From positions 1 to 22,192 of the IMG/VR virus record IMGVR_UViG_3300035670_001344: DNA of 22,192 bases. The stretch is one strand, 5' to 3'. Below are positions 20,767 through 22,192 of this stretch, one piece after another. Source of the DNA: a virus. Position 1 is the stretch's first letter; each line of letters starts with the position of its first letter. Under the pieces are notes generated by a model that saw only the letters and a program-made list of their open reading frames with translations, was not told where the DNA came from and ran no database searches. The position numbers were made by a program, and so were the translations under genes.

Positions 20767-21747
20767 AGCAACGTATGTAGACGCGGTTTCCCAATCGGAA
20801 GTTAATTGTCCAAAAACACTTCTTACACGAAAATAAATCATAATATCCTGACCTTGCATGGTTGAGGATGTTGTTCCTGATGTTGTTTCTAGGGCAGTAT
20901 AAGAAACACCATCGAGAGATGTTTGAACTTCATAATGTTCAGCAACGCCCGTTTCTTCGGCGTTCCACGACACAGAAGCTGTTCCGGCACCCGCATCGGA
21001 AGCGGAAATATTTAATGGCGGGCATAGTGCCATTAATCCGTGTTTTATAAAAATCGTAGCGATAGTTGAAAAACTACTATAAAGAGAACTATCATAAGTA
21101 TTTCTATTACCACCATCTAGGATAACATTCCCTTTGACCGTGCTCCCGTTTCCACCAGAGATAACTAAACTCGCGCCAGAACCAGTAACGACATCGTGAG
21201 CTTTAATAGTTTGGGTGGTTGGAGTAGTGGAATGATTTCCTCCAAGTTGTAAAATAGAAGAGGAAGGAGATACTATAGATAAATTACCACCTCCTAAACC
21301 TAAAGCGTTAATAACACTGACACTATTCCCAATCCCTGCGATTGAACCTATCACCATCGTTTGGCCACCCCCAGTGCTATAAAAATTCTCACAACCTAGA
21401 CCAAAATTAGTCACGAGCCATCCGTCTTTACGAACAGAACAAACGGTAGTCCCATTCTTTTGAAGAGCTAAAAGAAGACTATTTCCGCCGCTGGCAGTAT
21501 CGGTTACGTTTAACTTTAAAGCCGTGACAGTTTCTGTCGTATTCCAAGTCGAGGATAGATCCAATAATGGAGAATTTTCCGAGCCCGAAAGAGATTGTGT
21601 CGTTAGCTCGGTTTTAAACTTTTCAAATAATAAATCGATAGAAAATATTTGTTCTTCAGAATCGTCGGATTGAACGCCGACAATCTTAGACCCCCCTGAG
21701 AGGTCCTCAAGAGTAGTAATTTCTGGGAAATCTAAAAAATTGGCCAT
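20764..21747 (-). CDS. Tail fibre protein with C-terminal FN3 domain
   Basis: A 327-residue fibre-type protein. The N-terminal 45 residues (MANFLDFPEITTLEDL) are the probable virion attachment region. From about 50 to 230 the sequence alternates short beta strands with Gly/Ser/Asn turns, including LLLALQKNGTTVCSVRKDGW, a typical trimeric-fibre shaft phrase, and GSGASLVISGGNGSTV, typical of glycine-rich phage adhesins. Residues about 242-327 form a fibronectin type III domain (PLNISASDAG, VSWNAEETGVAEHYEVQTS, YFRVRSVFG). It is oriented opposite to the plus-strand island and ends 18 bases from it. It may bind the host surface. No repeat pair or reverse transcriptase for diversification is in view. 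Confidence 0.82.
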   Translation of the reverse strand: MANFLDFPEITTLEDLSGGSKIVGVQSDDSEEQIFSIDLLFEKFKTELTTQSLSGSENSPLLDLSSTWNTTETVTALKLNVTDTASGGNSLLLALQKNGTTVCSVRKDGWLVTNFGLGCENFYSTGGGQTMVIGSIAGIGNSVSVINALGLGGGNLSIVSPSSSILQLGGNHSTTPTTQTIKAHDVVTGSGASLVISGGNGSTVKGNVILDGGNRNTYDSSLYSSFSTIATIFIKHGLMALCPPLNISASDAGAGTASVSWNAEETGVAEHYEVQTSLDGVSYTALETTSGTTSSTMQGQDIMIYFRVRSVFGQLTSDWETASTYVA

Positions 21748-21770
21748 TTAATTTAAAATACACTTACCCC

Positions 21771-22190
21771 TTAATTTTTAGAAACAATCTCCTCTCGACG
21801 GCTCTGGGATATGATACCAACAGAAACTAGCTGGTCTAGTCCGGCAGAAATTCTGGGATCATCACTCCAAACATCTCCACCCCAAGATAAGATTAAAAGG
21901 CGAAGCGCGGCTGTTGTTGGGTCCGTTGAAAGACTAATTTCGGCAAGTTCCGGCATGGAAAACTCATCTAGGAATGCGGCAGCGGTCGGCCACGTCTTTC
22001 TGGCGCGGGCTGCTAGTTCGTCCGCAGTCAGCGCAGCCGCCACCCATTGCCCGTTGATCCATTCGGGCGCGTGATGGGTCTCAGCATTATGCGCTGGCGG
22101 AGTCGTCTCGACCCAGCCTTTGCGCTTGAGATTTGCGATTCGTTCCGCGTCGGTTTCGGTGCGGAGTTGGTTTTGTAAGGTCAGTTGCAT
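21771..22190 (-). CDS. GC-rich tail-associated protein, mosaic composition
   Basis: A 139-residue protein whose ATG is 2 bases from the right edge, so an earlier start cannot be excluded. It begins MQLTLQNQLRTETDAERIAN and has the sequence style ...KRKGWVETTPPAH...APEWINGQWVAA...LTADELAARA found in small accessory proteins beside phage tail fibres, followed by an alanine/aspartate-rich helical region (TWPTAAAFLDEFSMPELAEI). Bases 21961-22140 are about 61% GC by my count (110 of 180), against about 30-40% in sampled neighbours. The last 130 bases drift back toward the window average. This suggests recent transfer by recombination into the fibre locus. Function is probably tail or fibre accessory. 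Confidence 0.7.
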   Translation of the reverse strand: MQLTLQNQLRTETDAERIANLKRKGWVETTPPAHNAETHHAPEWINGQWVAAALTADELAARARKTWPTAAAFLDEFSMPELAEISLSTDPTTAALRLLILSWGGDVWSDDPRISAGLDQLVSVGIISQSRREEIVSKN

Positions 22191-22192
22191 GG

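Noticed and set aside
20764-21747. Diversity-generating retroelement target in the fibre gene
   Set aside because: No reverse transcriptase, template repeat or repeated terminal segment is visible in the window.
1-22192. tRNA genes, CRISPR arrays or insertion sequences
   Set aside because: I saw no cloverleaf-like sequence with a T-loop, no regularly spaced repeats and no transposase; gaps between genes are almost all under 100 bases.

Overview
The window is a densely packed, AT-rich stretch of a tailed bacteriophage genome (Caudoviricetes), either free phage or prophage. A packaging ATPase, portal, protease/scaffold, major capsid protein, connector-like genes, a tail tube, a tail fibre and a complete lysis cassette lie almost end to end, with start and stop codons often overlapping. 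The lysis cassette includes a two-gene spanin (membrane anchor plus lipoprotein), so the host should have an outer membrane. I cannot name the host; many genes lack a Shine-Dalgarno sequence.

Layout, following transcription on the minus strand from 18447 down to 1. First a regulatory/early-late block: a possible carbohydrate-binding protein, a zinc-ribbon protein, a 44-residue basic protein, a PhoH-like ATPase, an acidic zinc-ribbon protein, a sigma-factor-like protein with a cysteine-rich insert, a protein with a duplicated helical repeat, and a zinc-finger ERCC4 nuclease. These lead into the large terminase and portal. Next the lysis cassette (holin, i-spanin, o-spanin, GH46-like endolysin) sits between portal and prohead protease. 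Then come protease-scaffold, decoration-like protein, major capsid protein (followed by a terminator), a SAP-like protein, four head-tail connector candidates, tail tube protein (followed by a terminator), a small helical protein and a partial gene leaving the left edge.

A five-gene plus-strand island (18537-20746) starts at a strong sigma-70-like promoter and encodes two small acidic proteins, a NadR-like P-loop protein, a ThyX-like flavin thymidylate synthase and a membrane-anchored coiled-coil protein. It ends at a hairpin facing a minus-strand tail fibre with an FN3 domain. Beyond that, at the right edge, is a small gene whose first two thirds are about 61% GC, unlike everything else in the window.

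The most interesting signals are a recurring ATTTCTGTNTA element before three structural genes, related GTGTA/GTATC motifs before other late genes (possibly read with the phage's own sigma factor), a GH46-like endolysin lacking the usual catalytic aspartate, an ERCC4 nuclease coupled to the terminase, and an internal start context inside the protease-scaffold gene.
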